DNA from: UBA9300 sp964577305
GTDB lineage: Bacteria; Bacteroidota; Bacteroidia; Bacteroidales; VadinHA17
Assembly: GCA_964577305.1 (NCBI GenBank)
Contig: CAZNYS010000001.1
Location: 1-64,000, forward strand
DNA length: 64,000 nt
Direction: 5' to 3'
Shown here: one piece after another, positions 32,593-42,223 of the stretch
Position numbering within the stretch: position 1 is the first letter of the stretch
Layout: every line of letters begins with the position of its first letter
Notes under the pieces: generated by a model
The model's database searches: none
The model's input: the letters and a program-made list of their open reading frames with translations, nothing else
Told to the model about the DNA's origin: nothing
Program-made: the position numbers and the translations under genes

Positions 32593-35274
32593 GTGTCGAG
32601 GAACTGGACAATAATAATTATAGTTGTATTATTTGCAGGGATGGCTACACTGGCATATTTCCTGCAGCAAAAGAAGAGGGCTTATGCAGCGAGTCCATAC
32701 GGCAGTATACCCATTGATGCGGGCATTATTATTGAAGCAGTTGATATGCCCGGCCTTTTTGAGTCGCTGGCTGCCGATAATGAAATGATTGAGGGTATGT
32801 CAGAAATACCTGAGCTGAAGCGTTTCACAAGTGCTGTCAACACTATTGATTCTCTTACACATAAGAGGGGTTACAGTCAAATAGCCGGCAACAACCCTGT
32901 TCTTATATCAATTCACCTGCTTGGCAAGAACAGGCTTACGCCTTTTTTTTCCTTTGCTGCCACGCCGGAAATACGCGATAAACACATAAGATCATTACTT
33001 GAAGATATACCGGGGTACAGATATACTGTGAAGGAGTACCAGGGCAGTAATGTTTATGAACTGGTGAAGGGATCAACCGGTGAATCATCTTTATTCATAT
33101 CATTAGTAAGAGGAGTGATTATTATCAGCCCTTCACATATACTTGTTGAGGCAGGCATAAGGCAGGTTGAGCAGGAGATGGATATAAGAGACCTGCCGGG
33201 ATTCAGGGCGGTGTCGGCAGCAGCCGGTAAAAATGAAAACAAGGTATACCTGTTATTTAATAACGTGGGAAAATTTATATCGCTGTTGAGCGGTAAAACG
33301 GATGAAGGGATAGCTTCTTATATTCCCGATCTGGCATCGTGCATGGAAACGGACCTCTACATTAAAGGATCGGGTTTTGTTTTCAGCGGGTATATTGAAA
33401 CACGCGACTCAAGCCAGATATTATATAATTACCGCTTCCAGGAACCAGGATCATATGATATTTACAGGTATATCCCTGCGGGTGCTGCCTTGTTTGAAGT
33501 AATGACAAAGCCTGCCGGCAAGCCCGTAGCTGTCACCGGCGGTGAGACCAGGTATATATCTGACATACTGAAAAGCCAGCTTGCCGGAGAGGTGGCCAGG
33601 GTTTATCTTAATGTCAAGGGACAGGATACAGAAATGAATAAAATGGTGCTTTTCGACCTCAGAGGCAGCAATGCAACAGAAGAAGCGTTTGCAGAGGAAC
33701 TGGAACAGTATTACAAGAGAAAAGGGGTCTCAGTTAATGAGTACATAATAAAGTATATGCCTGATGCCGAAACAGAATATACGATATACAGGTTGCCAGG
33801 GGATAAGCTCGGGTATGAACTGGGAGGCCGTTTCGGGGACTATGTTAAGTCAGGCTATGCAACCTTTTATAATGATGTATTAGTCTTAAGTAGTGCATCG
33901 GGGACCCTGTCAAAGTTTATCTATGATAATATTCTGAACAGGACCCTGGCAAATGATCTTTCATACCGGGAATTTGAAAGCACAATGCCCAGCAGAGCAG
34001 GGTATTACTTTTATTGTGTGCCCTCAAGGATAATCCCACTGCTGACCGGTGTGCTAAAAGAAGATATTGTGAAAGGATTAGAAAAAAATACAGAATCATT
34101 GCGCAAGCTGCAGGCCCTGGGATACCAGTTTGTTTCGAGCAATGATATGATCTATAATACATTGTCAGTAATGTACAAACCAAATGTAAGGGAAGAGGCA
34201 AAGGCTGTCTGGGAGAGCCTGCTGGACACCATTGCTCTCTCCAAACCTCTTTTCTTTACCAATCATTATACCGGTGGTAATGAAATTTTCATACAGGACA
34301 TGAATAATAACCTGTACCTGATTAATTCGGCAGGAAGAATATTATGGAAGAGGCCGTTCAGTGAGGCTATCAAGGGGGATGCCTATATGATAGATTATTA
34401 TAAGAATGGTAAGCTACAGATACTTTTTGCCACAACTAACTACCTGTATCTTATTGACCGCAACGGCAATAATGTTGAGAGGTATCCCGTTCAATTAAGG
34501 TCCCACTCCACCAACGGACTGGCTTTATTTGATTACGAGAACAATAAAGATTACAGGTTGTTTATCTGTGGTGCCGACAGGAAGGTTTACGCGTATGATA
34601 AAACTGGCAATACGGTCAGAGGATGGAAACAGTTCACTACGACCAGTACCGTTACCAGCGACATTGAATTCTTCAGGGTATCAGGGAAAGATTACCTGGT
34701 GGCGAATGATAATGACAATATGTATATTCTTGACAGGAGGGGCAATGTGAGGGTTGAGATGAAAGAACAGGTCTCAAGGTCAGACCGTTCAATGTTAAGG
34801 CTCACCACGGGAACGAGCCCACAGATGGTACTGGCCGCGGAAGATGGCTCAATAAAGATGATAAATTTTAACGGTGAGGTACAGACATACAGCGTAAATG
34901 AATTCTCGAAAGATCCTGTTTTTGAGTATTTTGACCTTGACGCTGATGGACTGGGAGAATATATCTTTATTGACGGGAACAAGGTATATGCATATGATAA
35001 TAACAGGAACAGGATGTTCAGCATTACACTCAGTTCGGATGATATTATCGGTCCGTACGGGCTTGAGTTTTCGTCAAATGATAAAAAGATTGGATTTACA
35101 GACGCAGGTGCAAACAGGGTATATGTGGTTGATGAGAGGGGAAAGAACCTTAAGGGGTTCCCGCTGAACGGCACAACTTCTTTCTCGGTAGGAAAACTTA
35201 ACAGGGGAAGTAGTTATAACCTTATTATAGGTGGGCGTGATAGTTTTTTATATAATTATGAGATAACAAGATAA
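32593..35274 (+). CDS. Membrane-anchored DUF3352-like protein with beta-propeller-like C-terminus
   Basis: An 893-residue protein if the GTG at 32593 is used; that start lies 33 bases after a promoter element and directly before the membrane helix WTIIIIVVLFAGMATLAYF. The extracytoplasmic part has two regions. About 30-540 resembles DUF3352-type proteins. The C-terminal 350 residues are repeats of short beta strands such as LYLINSAGRILWKRPF, LYLIDRNGNNVERYP, VYAYDKTGNTVRGWK and MYILDRRGNVRVEM, which read like PQQ/WD-type blades. Function unknown. It is the first gene of a four-gene operon with two exported proteins downstream. Confidence 0.65.
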   Translation: MSRNWTIIIIVVLFAGMATLAYFLQQKKRAYAASPYGSIPIDAGIIIEAVDMPGLFESLAADNEMIEGMSEIPELKRFTSAVNTIDSLTHKRGYSQIAGNNPVLISIHLLGKNRLTPFFSFAATPEIRDKHIRSLLEDIPGYRYTVKEYQGSNVYELVKGSTGESSLFISLVRGVIIISPSHILVEAGIRQVEQEMDIRDLPGFRAVSAAAGKNENKVYLLFNNVGKFISLLSGKTDEGIASYIPDLASCMETDLYIKGSGFVFSGYIETRDSSQILYNYRFQEPGSYDIYRYIPAGAALFEVMTKPAGKPVAVTGGETRYISDILKSQLAGEVARVYLNVKGQDTEMNKMVLFDLRGSNATEEAFAEELEQYYKRKGVSVNEYIIKYMPDAETEYTIYRLPGDKLGYELGGRFGDYVKSGYATFYNDVLVLSSASGTLSKFIYDNILNRTLANDLSYREFESTMPSRAGYYFYCVPSRIIPLLTGVLKEDIVKGLEKNTESLRKLQALGYQFVSSNDMIYNTLSVMYKPNVREEAKAVWESLLDTIALSKPLFFTNHYTGGNEIFIQDMNNNLYLINSAGRILWKRPFSEAIKGDAYMIDYYKNGKLQILFATTNYLYLIDRNGNNVERYPVQLRSHSTNGLALFDYENNKDYRLFICGADRKVYAYDKTGNTVRGWKQFTTTSTVTSDIEFFRVSGKDYLVANDNDNMYILDRRGNVRVEMKEQVSRSDRSMLRLTTGTSPQMVLAAEDGSIKMINFNGEVQTYSVNEFSKDPVFEYFDLDADGLGEYIFIDGNKVYAYDNNRNRMFSITLSSDDIIGPYGLEFSSNDKKIGFTDAGANRVYVVDERGKNLKGFPLNGTTSFSVGKLNRGSSYNLIIGGRDSFLYNYEITR

Positions 35275-35286
35275 ATTAATAAACAC

Positions 35287-36879
35287 ATGAAAAGCAAAAC
35301 AGTATTTATAGTTTTACTTTCCTTCCTTTTACTGTCGTCATGTATCAAAGAGACATATGATATGGACAAGTTATCGGGGGAAGTAGCTCTCAGCCCTGGT
35401 CTGGTCGTTAAGGCTGTTAAGGGAGACGTTACGCTGAGTGATGTTGTGGAACCAAACGATACCCTGGTTTTTGATAATGAGTTATTAAAATTTGTATTCA
35501 GGGAAGATTCGGTTTTTGAATATAATCTGGATGATTTTTATACTTCATTTGCACCGGCAACATTTGAAGGCACCACGCTGGTAACCAGCATATTGGTGAC
35601 TGATGTTCGTGACACTATCGAGATTGATCCGGGCGATGATATAAAGATCAAAAAGATGAAAGTATTAACAGGACAGGCAAGCTATACGCTTACGTCATGG
35701 TGTTCGTTCGACGTCAGTATAGATATGCTGGCACCAGGCATTGAAGATGGAGGTGCACCACTTACTTTGTCAGAAGATGTCGCTGCCGGTTTGGTGGTTA
35801 ATGGTACTATTGACCTGGATGATGTACTTATCAATTTTGATACTGACCAGGATCAGCCGTATAACCTGGTGCCATTTGAGTATGATATTAGTGTATTGTC
35901 TGGTTCTCCGGTTTTTGGACCCTCAGACAGTATAAAAGTTGTATTCGAGATAGAGGAACCAGACTTTGATTATGCAACAGGTTATTTTGGTTATCATGCC
36001 GAGGAATCGGAGAGAGATACCCTGGACCTGGGGATGGAGGATTTCTTTTCCAGGCTCACGGGATCAATATATCTTACCAGCCCGAGCATAACAGTGAATT
36101 ATAAAAATTCTTTCGGATTACCCATGAGGATAGATACCCAGGTTAAAGGTATGAATGATGAAGAAGAGATATCACTTGACAGGGATCCCATTGACCTTGA
36201 TTATCCTACTTCGCTTGATAACAGGGAGGTCAGCTCATCCTTTACCATTGATAAAACCAATTCAAGCCTGCCGGAGCTGATATCAATGCTACCTTACGAG
36301 ATTGAATACTTTGGCTCAGCATCAATTAATCCTGATGGCGAAACAATGGAGGATAATATCATATTTGGTAACAGCCGGTTTATTGCAGATATGGAAGTTG
36401 AGGTACCCCTGGAGTTCAGGCTGGCAAACCTGCAATTATCGGACACAACAGAAAATTTCCTTATTAGTGATGATCCTGAAGAAGATGATCCCATTGATAT
36501 GCTGGAGGAATTCAAGCTGGATCTTTACGTTGAGAATGGCTTCCCCCTGGAATTATCGGTGATGATAGAATTATATGACTCAACATCAATGACAGTACTG
36601 GAAACATTAAGTACCGGCAACCTGTTTTCAGCGGCACCCGTGGATTTGAATGGCAGGGTGACACAGCCCAGTATCGGTCCACCGGTACAGATAGAATTTA
36701 CACCAGCTTTCATTGATGAAGCAAAGCTGGCTGATCAGATAATCTTTACTTTCACTCTCAATACCACTGATAATGGTACAAAGGATGTCAAGATATATTC
36801 CGATTACAGGATAGTATTCAGCGTCGGTGTTAAATTAAAGGCCGGCATAAATCTTAATTTTAATTCTGAAGACGAATGA
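35287..36879 (+). CDS. Large exported lipoprotein, function unknown
   Basis: A 530-residue protein with a clear lipoprotein signal (FIVLLSFLLLSSC, Cys at about 19) and an acidic, beta-rich body without cysteines or recognisable catalytic motifs. The C-terminal end VFSVGVKLKAGINLNFNSEDE is amphipathic. I do not recognise a family. It follows the DUF3352-like gene by 12 bases, and its stop overlaps the start of the DUF5723-like gene (ATGA), so the two envelope proteins are translationally coupled. Confidence 0.75.
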   Translation: MKSKTVFIVLLSFLLLSSCIKETYDMDKLSGEVALSPGLVVKAVKGDVTLSDVVEPNDTLVFDNELLKFVFREDSVFEYNLDDFYTSFAPATFEGTTLVTSILVTDVRDTIEIDPGDDIKIKKMKVLTGQASYTLTSWCSFDVSIDMLAPGIEDGGAPLTLSEDVAAGLVVNGTIDLDDVLINFDTDQDQPYNLVPFEYDISVLSGSPVFGPSDSIKVVFEIEEPDFDYATGYFGYHAEESERDTLDLGMEDFFSRLTGSIYLTSPSITVNYKNSFGLPMRIDTQVKGMNDEEEISLDRDPIDLDYPTSLDNREVSSSFTIDKTNSSLPELISMLPYEIEYFGSASINPDGETMEDNIIFGNSRFIADMEVEVPLEFRLANLQLSDTTENFLISDDPEEDDPIDMLEEFKLDLYVENGFPLELSVMIELYDSTSMTVLETLSTGNLFSAAPVDLNGRVTQPSIGPPVQIEFTPAFIDEAKLADQIIFTFTLNTTDNGTKDVKIYSDYRIVFSVGVKLKAGINLNFNSEDE

Positions 36880-38342
36880 TTATGAAGACGAGAATAAAAA
36901 CAGCGAGTATAATAGCAGTGATGCTGCTTGTGTCATCCGGTGTATTTGCGCAATATTTACAGACACAATATTTTCTCAATATTCCGCAATCATCACAGTT
37001 AAATCCTGCTTACAGGCCAGATGCAAATGTCTTTATTGGCATACCCGTTTTATCGGGTACCTACTTTGGGATGAGTAATAACCTGTTTAACGTTAGCAAG
37101 CTGATTCAGCCAATGCCTGGTGCTGATTCATTAATCACCATCCTGCATCCCGATTACGACAGGGATAGTTTCTTCAGGAGTATAGGGAACAAGGGTTTTA
37201 TTTCAACCGAGGTTAATGTACCTCTCCTCAACGTTGGGTTTTTGGTCGCTGATGTATGGTGGGTTGATCTTGGCATATCAGTTAAAGGAATGGCAAGGGG
37301 CAGGTTACCTGCTGACCTGTTTACACTGGCCCTGGAGGGCAATGAAGGCTTCATAGGATCATCAGCTGATCTGTCAGGAACAGGGGTGCATGCACAGGCC
37401 TACCTCGAGACATATGCAGGACTGTCAAGGAATATTACCGACCGCCTTCGTGTTGGTGGCCGCCTGAAACTAATGCAGGGAGCATTAAGTGCTTCAATTA
37501 TTGCTGATAAGCTTGAATTGAAGGTTAATAATGACTATTCACAATCACTGGACACGGAGGTGGCACTAAAACTGAACGGACCTTTTGATGTCACCCTCAA
37601 TGATGACGGATTTATTGAAGATATCCTCTTCAGGGAAGATATCGGTTTCGGAGAAGTTGGTCCCAGTTTTAAAAATTTCGGACTGGGTGTTGATCTTGGT
37701 GCTGAATACATGCTGATGGATAACCTTCAGTTATCGGCCAGTATAATTGATTTAGGGTTTATCAGGTGGGGAAGAGAGTCTTATACCTTCACAGCCACCA
37801 ACGATTTTACCTTTGACGGATTCGACATTTCGGAAGCCATTGAAGGGGATAAAGAGTTTGACCAGATAGTAGAGGAATTCGGTGATTCACTGCTTACCAC
37901 TTTCGATTTTGTTGAAAGTGAAGAAGGATATACTACCGGACTCCCAACCAAACTATACCTGGCGGGGAGCTATAAGCCAGTGGATTTCCTTGCACTGGGG
38001 GCATTATCACGTACCACTATTGGTATGGGAGTAAGAGAATCCTTAACATTGTCGGCAACACTTTTTGCCGGTGATGTTCTTTCAACCAGCCTGAGTTATA
38101 CCATGACCAACAGGAGCTTCAATAATTTTGGTTTCGGACTTGGAGTGAGGGGAGGTTTTTTCCAGTTTTATGCTGTTGTTGACCAGATACCAACATCGTG
38201 GGTAGAATTTACAGGTGATGGTGGTAACGACCGGGTGGTGTTACCGCAAAGGCTTGATTATATGAATGTGCGTTTTGGTATTAATCTTCTGTTCGGACGT
38301 ATCAAAGAAAAGAAGACTGATACACCTATGTTAGTTGAATAG
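36876..38342 (+). CDS. DUF5723-type outer-membrane protein
   Basis: A 488-residue protein with a signal peptide (IIAVMLLVSSGVFAQ). The start of the mature chain is typical: TQYFLNIPQSSQLNPAYRPDANVFIGIPVLS, similar to PorP/SprF-like and DUF5723 barrel proteins. Alternating hydrophobic strands and the ending YMNVRFGINLLFG support an outer-membrane beta barrel. It may start at 36876 or at the second Met, 36882. It lies in an operon with the lipoprotein before it. Confidence 0.78.
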   Translation: MIMKTRIKTASIIAVMLLVSSGVFAQYLQTQYFLNIPQSSQLNPAYRPDANVFIGIPVLSGTYFGMSNNLFNVSKLIQPMPGADSLITILHPDYDRDSFFRSIGNKGFISTEVNVPLLNVGFLVADVWWVDLGISVKGMARGRLPADLFTLALEGNEGFIGSSADLSGTGVHAQAYLETYAGLSRNITDRLRVGGRLKLMQGALSASIIADKLELKVNNDYSQSLDTEVALKLNGPFDVTLNDDGFIEDILFREDIGFGEVGPSFKNFGLGVDLGAEYMLMDNLQLSASIIDLGFIRWGRESYTFTATNDFTFDGFDISEAIEGDKEFDQIVEEFGDSLLTTFDFVESEEGYTTGLPTKLYLAGSYKPVDFLALGALSRTTIGMGVRESLTLSATLFAGDVLSTSLSYTMTNRSFNNFGFGLGVRGGFFQFYAVVDQIPTSWVEFTGDGGNDRVVLPQRLDYMNVRFGINLLFGRIKEKKTDTPMLVE

Positions 38343-38350
38343 GAGGAGCT

Positions 38351-38545
38351 GTGTGGCTTAGGTTAATCTTAATAGGGATATTAATTTATCTTATTGTCAG
38401 CATTATTGGCAGGTATCTTTCCGGGGGAAAGAAGAAAGACAGGGATGAGAATGAAAGAACTGATGACGGGAATAAAGGCAGAAGAAAAGGTGTTCCCGAT
38501 GATGTTGGGGAATATGTTGACTACGAAGAAATAGACGATGATTAG
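38351..38545 (+). CDS. Small DUF4834-type membrane protein
   Basis: A 64-residue protein: one membrane helix (LRLILIGILIYLIVSII) followed by a basic GGKKKDRDENER segment and an acidic tail (DDVGEYVDYEEIDDD). It starts with GTG at 38351 behind an AGGAGG sequence, one of the few clear Shine-Dalgarno sites in the window. It is last in the DUF3352-lipoprotein-DUF5723 operon, and its end overlaps the convergent mlaF by 4 bases. Confidence 0.75.
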   Translation: MWLRLILIGILIYLIVSIIGRYLSGGKKKDRDENERTDDGNKGRRKGVPDDVGEYVDYEEIDDD

Positions 38546-39288
38546 TGCTTCAACTGCCTGGCCAGTTTACTTGCAAAGATAAAATCATTGAGGGGCTTGC
38601 AGTCAGATTTCAGGATCTCACTGTTGGTCCCTTCCCAGTATTTAACACCGTGTGCAATAAATACAACTTTTTCCCCAATCTCCATCACGGAGTTCATATC
38701 GTGTGTATTAACTATTGTTGTCATTTTGAACTCATCCGTGATATCCTTTATCAGGTTATCGATCATAATTGCTGATTTGGGGTCGAGGCCAGAATTTGGT
38801 TCATCGCAGAAAAGGTAACGGGGATTAAGGACTATGGCCCTGGCTATAGCCACTCTTTTCCGCATGCCGCCTGACAATTCCGAAGGCAGCATCTTATTGG
38901 CATCCCTGATGTTTACACGTTCGAGGCAGAAATCAACCCGTTTTCTTTTCTCAGAATGATTCATGTTGGTGAACATATTGAGTTTGAACATCACATTTTC
39001 TTCAACCGTCATTGAATCGAAAAGGGCACTACCCTGAAAAAGCATGCCAATTTCCTTGCGGATTGATTTCCGGGATTTGAAATCAAGGGTATCGAACCGC
39101 GTATCATTATACCATATTTCACCTCTGTCGAGTTCAAGAAGACCAACTATTGATTTCAGCAATACTGTTTTTCCCGAACCACTGCGCCCTATAACCAGGT
39201 TGGTTTTTCCTGCCTCAAAGTCACTTGACACATTATCAAGTACTTTGTTTTCATTAAAGGATTTAGTGGCATTAATAACTCTGATCAT
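38542..39288 (-). CDS. mlaF: MlaF-type ABC ATPase
   Basis: The ATPase of a phospholipid-transport (Mla/MCE) ABC system. The 248-residue protein has Walker A IGRSGSGKT, signature ELSGGMRKRVAIARA, Walker B YLFCDEPNSGLDP and an H-loop in VNTHDMNSV, all in the MlaF style. Its start overlaps the end of the permease gene by 4 bases. The MCE-domain protein (MlaD) that normally completes the complex is not adjacent and must be elsewhere. Confidence 0.9.
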   Translation of the reverse strand: MIRVINATKSFNENKVLDNVSSDFEAGKTNLVIGRSGSGKTVLLKSIVGLLELDRGEIWYNDTRFDTLDFKSRKSIRKEIGMLFQGSALFDSMTVEENVMFKLNMFTNMNHSEKRKRVDFCLERVNIRDANKMLPSELSGGMRKRVAIARAIVLNPRYLFCDEPNSGLDPKSAIMIDNLIKDITDEFKMTTIVNTHDMNSVMEIGEKVVFIAHGVKYWEGTNSEILKSDCKPLNDFIFASKLARQLKH

Positions 39289-40025
39289 GACAGCAGCAGT
39301 TGTGTTAGTATAAGGTTAAACAGTAATATTAATATACAGCTGTACACAACCGATCGTGTACTGGCTCTTCCCACTTCCAGGGAACCGCCGGAAACATAAT
39401 ATCCCTGGTATCCCGAGACAGAGCTTATAATAAAAGCAAAAACAACTGTTTTTATCAGCGAATAGGTTATATAATAAGGTATAAAAGCATATTGTATACC
39501 GTAAATAAAATCCCCTGATGATATAACACCCGTTGTGATACCTGCTAACCAGCCCCCGAAGATACCTACTGTTATGCTCATAAGCGTAAGGAAAGGATGG
39601 AAAATAACGGTGGCAACTATTTTTGGAAGGATAAGGTATGATGCTGTATTAACACCCATTATTTCAAGGGCATCAATCTGCTCTGTAACTCTCATGGTAC
39701 CTATCTCGGATGCTATGTGTGATCCTACCTTGCCGGCAAGGATAAGGGCCACCACGGTGGATGAGAATTCGAGTATTATTGAATCGCGGCATCCCAGACC
39801 GATAAGGTAACGGGGATAGAGGGGGTTGTCTGTATTATATGCTGTCTGAAGTGTAATAACCGCACCCATGAAAACCGATATTATTATCACTATACCTATT
39901 GAATTTACACCAAGGTATATCAATTCCTTCATGGTCTGGTGGTAATAAACATAGTGTTTCTCAGGTTTCCTGAAGATCTTACCGAGAAGGATGAAGTAGC
40001 GGCCTGTGGAGGCGATCAGGTTCAT
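39285..40025 (-). CDS. mlaE: MlaE-type ABC permease
   Basis: A 246-residue permease with five to six helices and the family signature VALILAGKVGSHIASEIGTMRVTEQIDALEIMG, including the conserved E-x-G-x-M and EQIDALE. It partners the MlaF gene that overlaps it, and is likely to act in lipid exchange between the inner membrane and the outer membrane. Confidence 0.92.
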   Translation of the reverse strand: MNLIASTGRYFILLGKIFRKPEKHYVYYHQTMKELIYLGVNSIGIVIIISVFMGAVITLQTAYNTDNPLYPRYLIGLGCRDSIILEFSSTVVALILAGKVGSHIASEIGTMRVTEQIDALEIMGVNTASYLILPKIVATVIFHPFLTLMSITVGIFGGWLAGITTGVISSGDFIYGIQYAFIPYYITYSLIKTVVFAFIISSVSGYQGYYVSGGSLEVGRASTRSVVYSCILILLFNLILTQLLLS

Positions 40026-40061
40026 GGGCTGTTGAATTTGATTATAAATGTACTAAAAAGC

Positions 40062-40141
40062 TGGAATACTGGAATAGTGGATTATTGGAATAATGGGTCG
40101 TTAATCCATTAATCCATTATTCCATCAATCCAATATTCCAT
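40062..40141. repeat. Fold-back repeat, TGGAATAA family
   Basis: The left arm is TGGAATACTGGAATAGTGGA followed by TTATTGGAATAATGG. The right arm is TTAATCCATTAATCCATT and then ATTCCATCAATCC. The two arms are inverted copies. It lies between the mlaE start and the manC promoter. Confidence 0.8.
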
Positions 40142-40180
40142 TTTATATAATATTAGGCAGGCTATAAGCAGGGTATTTAG

Positions 40181-40188
40181 TATATTTG
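40181..40188 (+). promoter_or_regulatory. -7 promoter element for manC
   Basis: TATATTTG, full match to TAnnTTTG, 29 bases before the manC start. Confidence 0.55.
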
Positions 40189-40217
40189 ACACAGAATGAA
40201 TCTAACCATTTAATAGA

Positions 40218-41303
40218 ATGAAAAACAGATATATAGTTATCATGGCCGGGGGTGCTGGTACGCGTTTCTGGCCTTTGAGCCGTGATGTAAAACCCAAACA
40301 ATTCCTTGATATACTAAATACCGGAACAACTTTATTACAGGATACCATTAACCGTTTTGACGGATTATGTCCGAGGGAGAACATAATGGTTGTCACCAAT
40401 GAGAGCTACCGTGATCTGGTGCTTGAGCAGGTTGATATACCTGGGGAGAACATCCTGAGTGAACCAATGAGGCGCAATACTGCTCCCTGTATAGCCTATG
40501 CTGCTTTCAGGATATTAAAGAGGGATCCGGAGGCTGTCATGCTGGTTAGCCCGTCAGACCACCTGATAAAGCAGGAGGAAGAGTTCAAAAAAGTTATTGA
40601 GGAAGGCTTTGAATTTGTTGGCGGTAATGATGTATTGCTTACACTGGGGATGAAACCTGACAGACCGGAGACTGGTTACGGATATATACAGGCAAATACG
40701 AGGATGCCGGTTGAGGGTTATAAGAACCTGAGTAAAGTAAAGACCTTTACCGAAAAACCCAAACGTGAACTGGCCGAGATATTTCTTAAAAGTGGTGATT
40801 TTTATTGGAATTCAGGTATTTTTCTCTGGAAGGTGCAGTCTATTATTTCTGCTTTCGAGGTTCACCTGCATGATATGTATTCGGCCTTTGACCTGCATAA
40901 GGATAAGCTGGGAACTGAAGAAGAGGCCAAAATAATTCCAAGGATATATTCTGAATGCCTCAGTATATCGATTGACTACGGGATTATGGAAAAGGCGGAT
41001 AATGTGTATATCAAATGTTCACATTTCGGGTGGTCAGACCTCGGTACATGGAGCTCTGTGCGTGAGCACAACCACAGCGATCGCAATGGTAATACCGGTA
41101 ATCTTGATTCGGTCTTCTGCTACGAGGTAAGGGACAGTATTATCCAACTCCCAAAAGGCAAAATAGCGGTTGTCCAGGGCTTAAAGGACTATATAGTTGT
41201 TGATGCAGGTGATGTATTGCTTATAGTTCAGCGCAGCGAGGAACAGGATATAAAGAAATATATAGAGGATATCAGGGACAGGATGGGAGATGATCTTCTA
41301 TAG
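40218..41303 (+). CDS. manC: Mannose-1-phosphate guanylyltransferase
   Basis: Makes GDP-mannose from mannose 1-phosphate and GTP. The 361-residue protein starts with the nucleotidyltransferase signature MAGGAGTRFWPLSRDVKPKQF. It also carries SEPMRRNTAPCIAYAA, VSPSDHLI, and FTEKPKRE/FYWNSGIFLWK, as in the ManC/AlgA pyrophosphorylase domain. There is no C-terminal isomerase domain. The product feeds surface polysaccharide synthesis. Monocistronic. Confidence 0.94.
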   Translation: MKNRYIVIMAGGAGTRFWPLSRDVKPKQFLDILNTGTTLLQDTINRFDGLCPRENIMVVTNESYRDLVLEQVDIPGENILSEPMRRNTAPCIAYAAFRILKRDPEAVMLVSPSDHLIKQEEEFKKVIEEGFEFVGGNDVLLTLGMKPDRPETGYGYIQANTRMPVEGYKNLSKVKTFTEKPKRELAEIFLKSGDFYWNSGIFLWKVQSIISAFEVHLHDMYSAFDLHKDKLGTEEEAKIIPRIYSECLSISIDYGIMEKADNVYIKCSHFGWSDLGTWSSVREHNHSDRNGNTGNLDSVFCYEVRDSIIQLPKGKIAVVQGLKDYIVVDAGDVLLIVQRSEEQDIKKYIEDIRDRMGDDLL

Positions 41304-41332
41304 AATATCGAATATCGAATTTTGAATTATGA
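41302..41332. repeat. GAATATCGAAT repeat, single arm
   Basis: AGAATATCGAATATCGAATT and the following TTGAATTATGAA match the left arms at 27382 and 27951; no right arm is seen. Confidence 0.65.
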
Positions 41333-41341
41333 ACGAGAAAT

Positions 41342-41371
41342 AAAAAAAGGCGTGGATCAAAGATCCACACC
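41342..41371 (-). terminator. Intrinsic terminator of the T9SS operon
   Basis: On the minus strand GGTGTGGATC-ttt-GATCCACGCC (10-bp stem with one G-T pair) is followed by seven T. It is 16 bases after the gldN stop. Confidence 0.85.
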
Positions 41372-41386
41372 AGCAATTAAAGCGTA

Positions 41387-42208
41387 TCAGAATTCCCAGA
41401 GGTCGTGTTCGAATTCTCGCAGCGAAGTTTCTATTTTCTCTGCTTCGTAAAGAGCTGACTTACCCACTTTATACTGGTTTATAAGCCTGTCGTCATAGAC
41501 ATTCGATTCGGCATAAATGGTACCAGAGAATCGTCGCTGCAGGAATAGATCATCAAATGATATCCGCTGCGCGTCATTAAACCAGTTAAATGCTTCATGC
41601 TTTGAGAATGTATCCCGGAAGTCCTCATATAGTATCCAGAAGAGCTGCACACGTGACATACGGTCGAGTTGTTCGTCAAAGAACACCCTGATAGGGCTTA
41701 CCCCGATAATCCTTACATCCACCCTGGAATGTTTCTTATCGAAATACCATTCTTCCAGGACCATTATTTGTTTTACTTCTGTAGGATTGGGATCTTCATA
41801 TATCACTGTGTCGTGCATAACTCCCTGCATATCGGGTATCTGAACAGTATCAGCGCCACCACCCATAGAAGATTCTATATCGGAGTAAGTAACACTTACA
41901 TTCATTTCAATGGGGTCGTAGGCATTAAGGTTACCAGCTTTCACTTCGCCGAGTATTATTTGCATAAGGCTCTTTCTACCGTCGGGTCTGTATGTAAGCG
42001 GGTAATAGAGCGGTTGATTCATCTTTTCTCTCAGGTCGATCAGTCTCCACATACGTTTTGACCATGTTACGTCAGCCTCCCTGAGGAATGGATATGGTAT
42101 TGCCTCGTTATTCTCTATTGACTTCTCGTAAATATCTCCAAATGACTGGCTAAAGCCTGCCGATGAGAAGAGCAATACAATTAATCCAAGAAGAAGTAAT
42201 CTTTTCAT
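41387..42208 (-). CDS. gldN: Type IX secretion protein GldN/PorN
   Basis: A periplasmic component of the T9SS that pairs with the outer-membrane lipoprotein GldK/PorK in the ring complex. The 273-residue protein has a signal peptide (LLLLGLIVLLFSSAGFSQ) and family segments IPYPFLREADVTWSKRMWRLIDLREKMNQPL, VREDIH-like acidic loops and RVQLFWILYEDFRDTFSKHEAFN. It is last of the porP-gldK-gldL-gldM-gldN operon and is followed by a strong terminator. Confidence 0.95.
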   Translation of the reverse strand: MKRLLLLGLIVLLFSSAGFSQSFGDIYEKSIENNEAIPYPFLREADVTWSKRMWRLIDLREKMNQPLYYPLTYRPDGRKSLMQIILGEVKAGNLNAYDPIEMNVSVTYSDIESSMGGGADTVQIPDMQGVMHDTVIYEDPNPTEVKQIMVLEEWYFDKKHSRVDVRIIGVSPIRVFFDEQLDRMSRVQLFWILYEDFRDTFSKHEAFNWFNDAQRISFDDLFLQRRFSGTIYAESNVYDDRLINQYKVGKSALYEAEKIETSLREFEHDLWEF

Positions 42209-42223
42209 GATCCTATGTTGTTT

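Noticed and set aside
38542..40025. mlaF-mlaE as an incomplete or broken Mla operon.
   Set aside because: Both genes are intact. In Bacteroidota the MCE-protein gene can lie elsewhere, so absence here is not evidence of loss.
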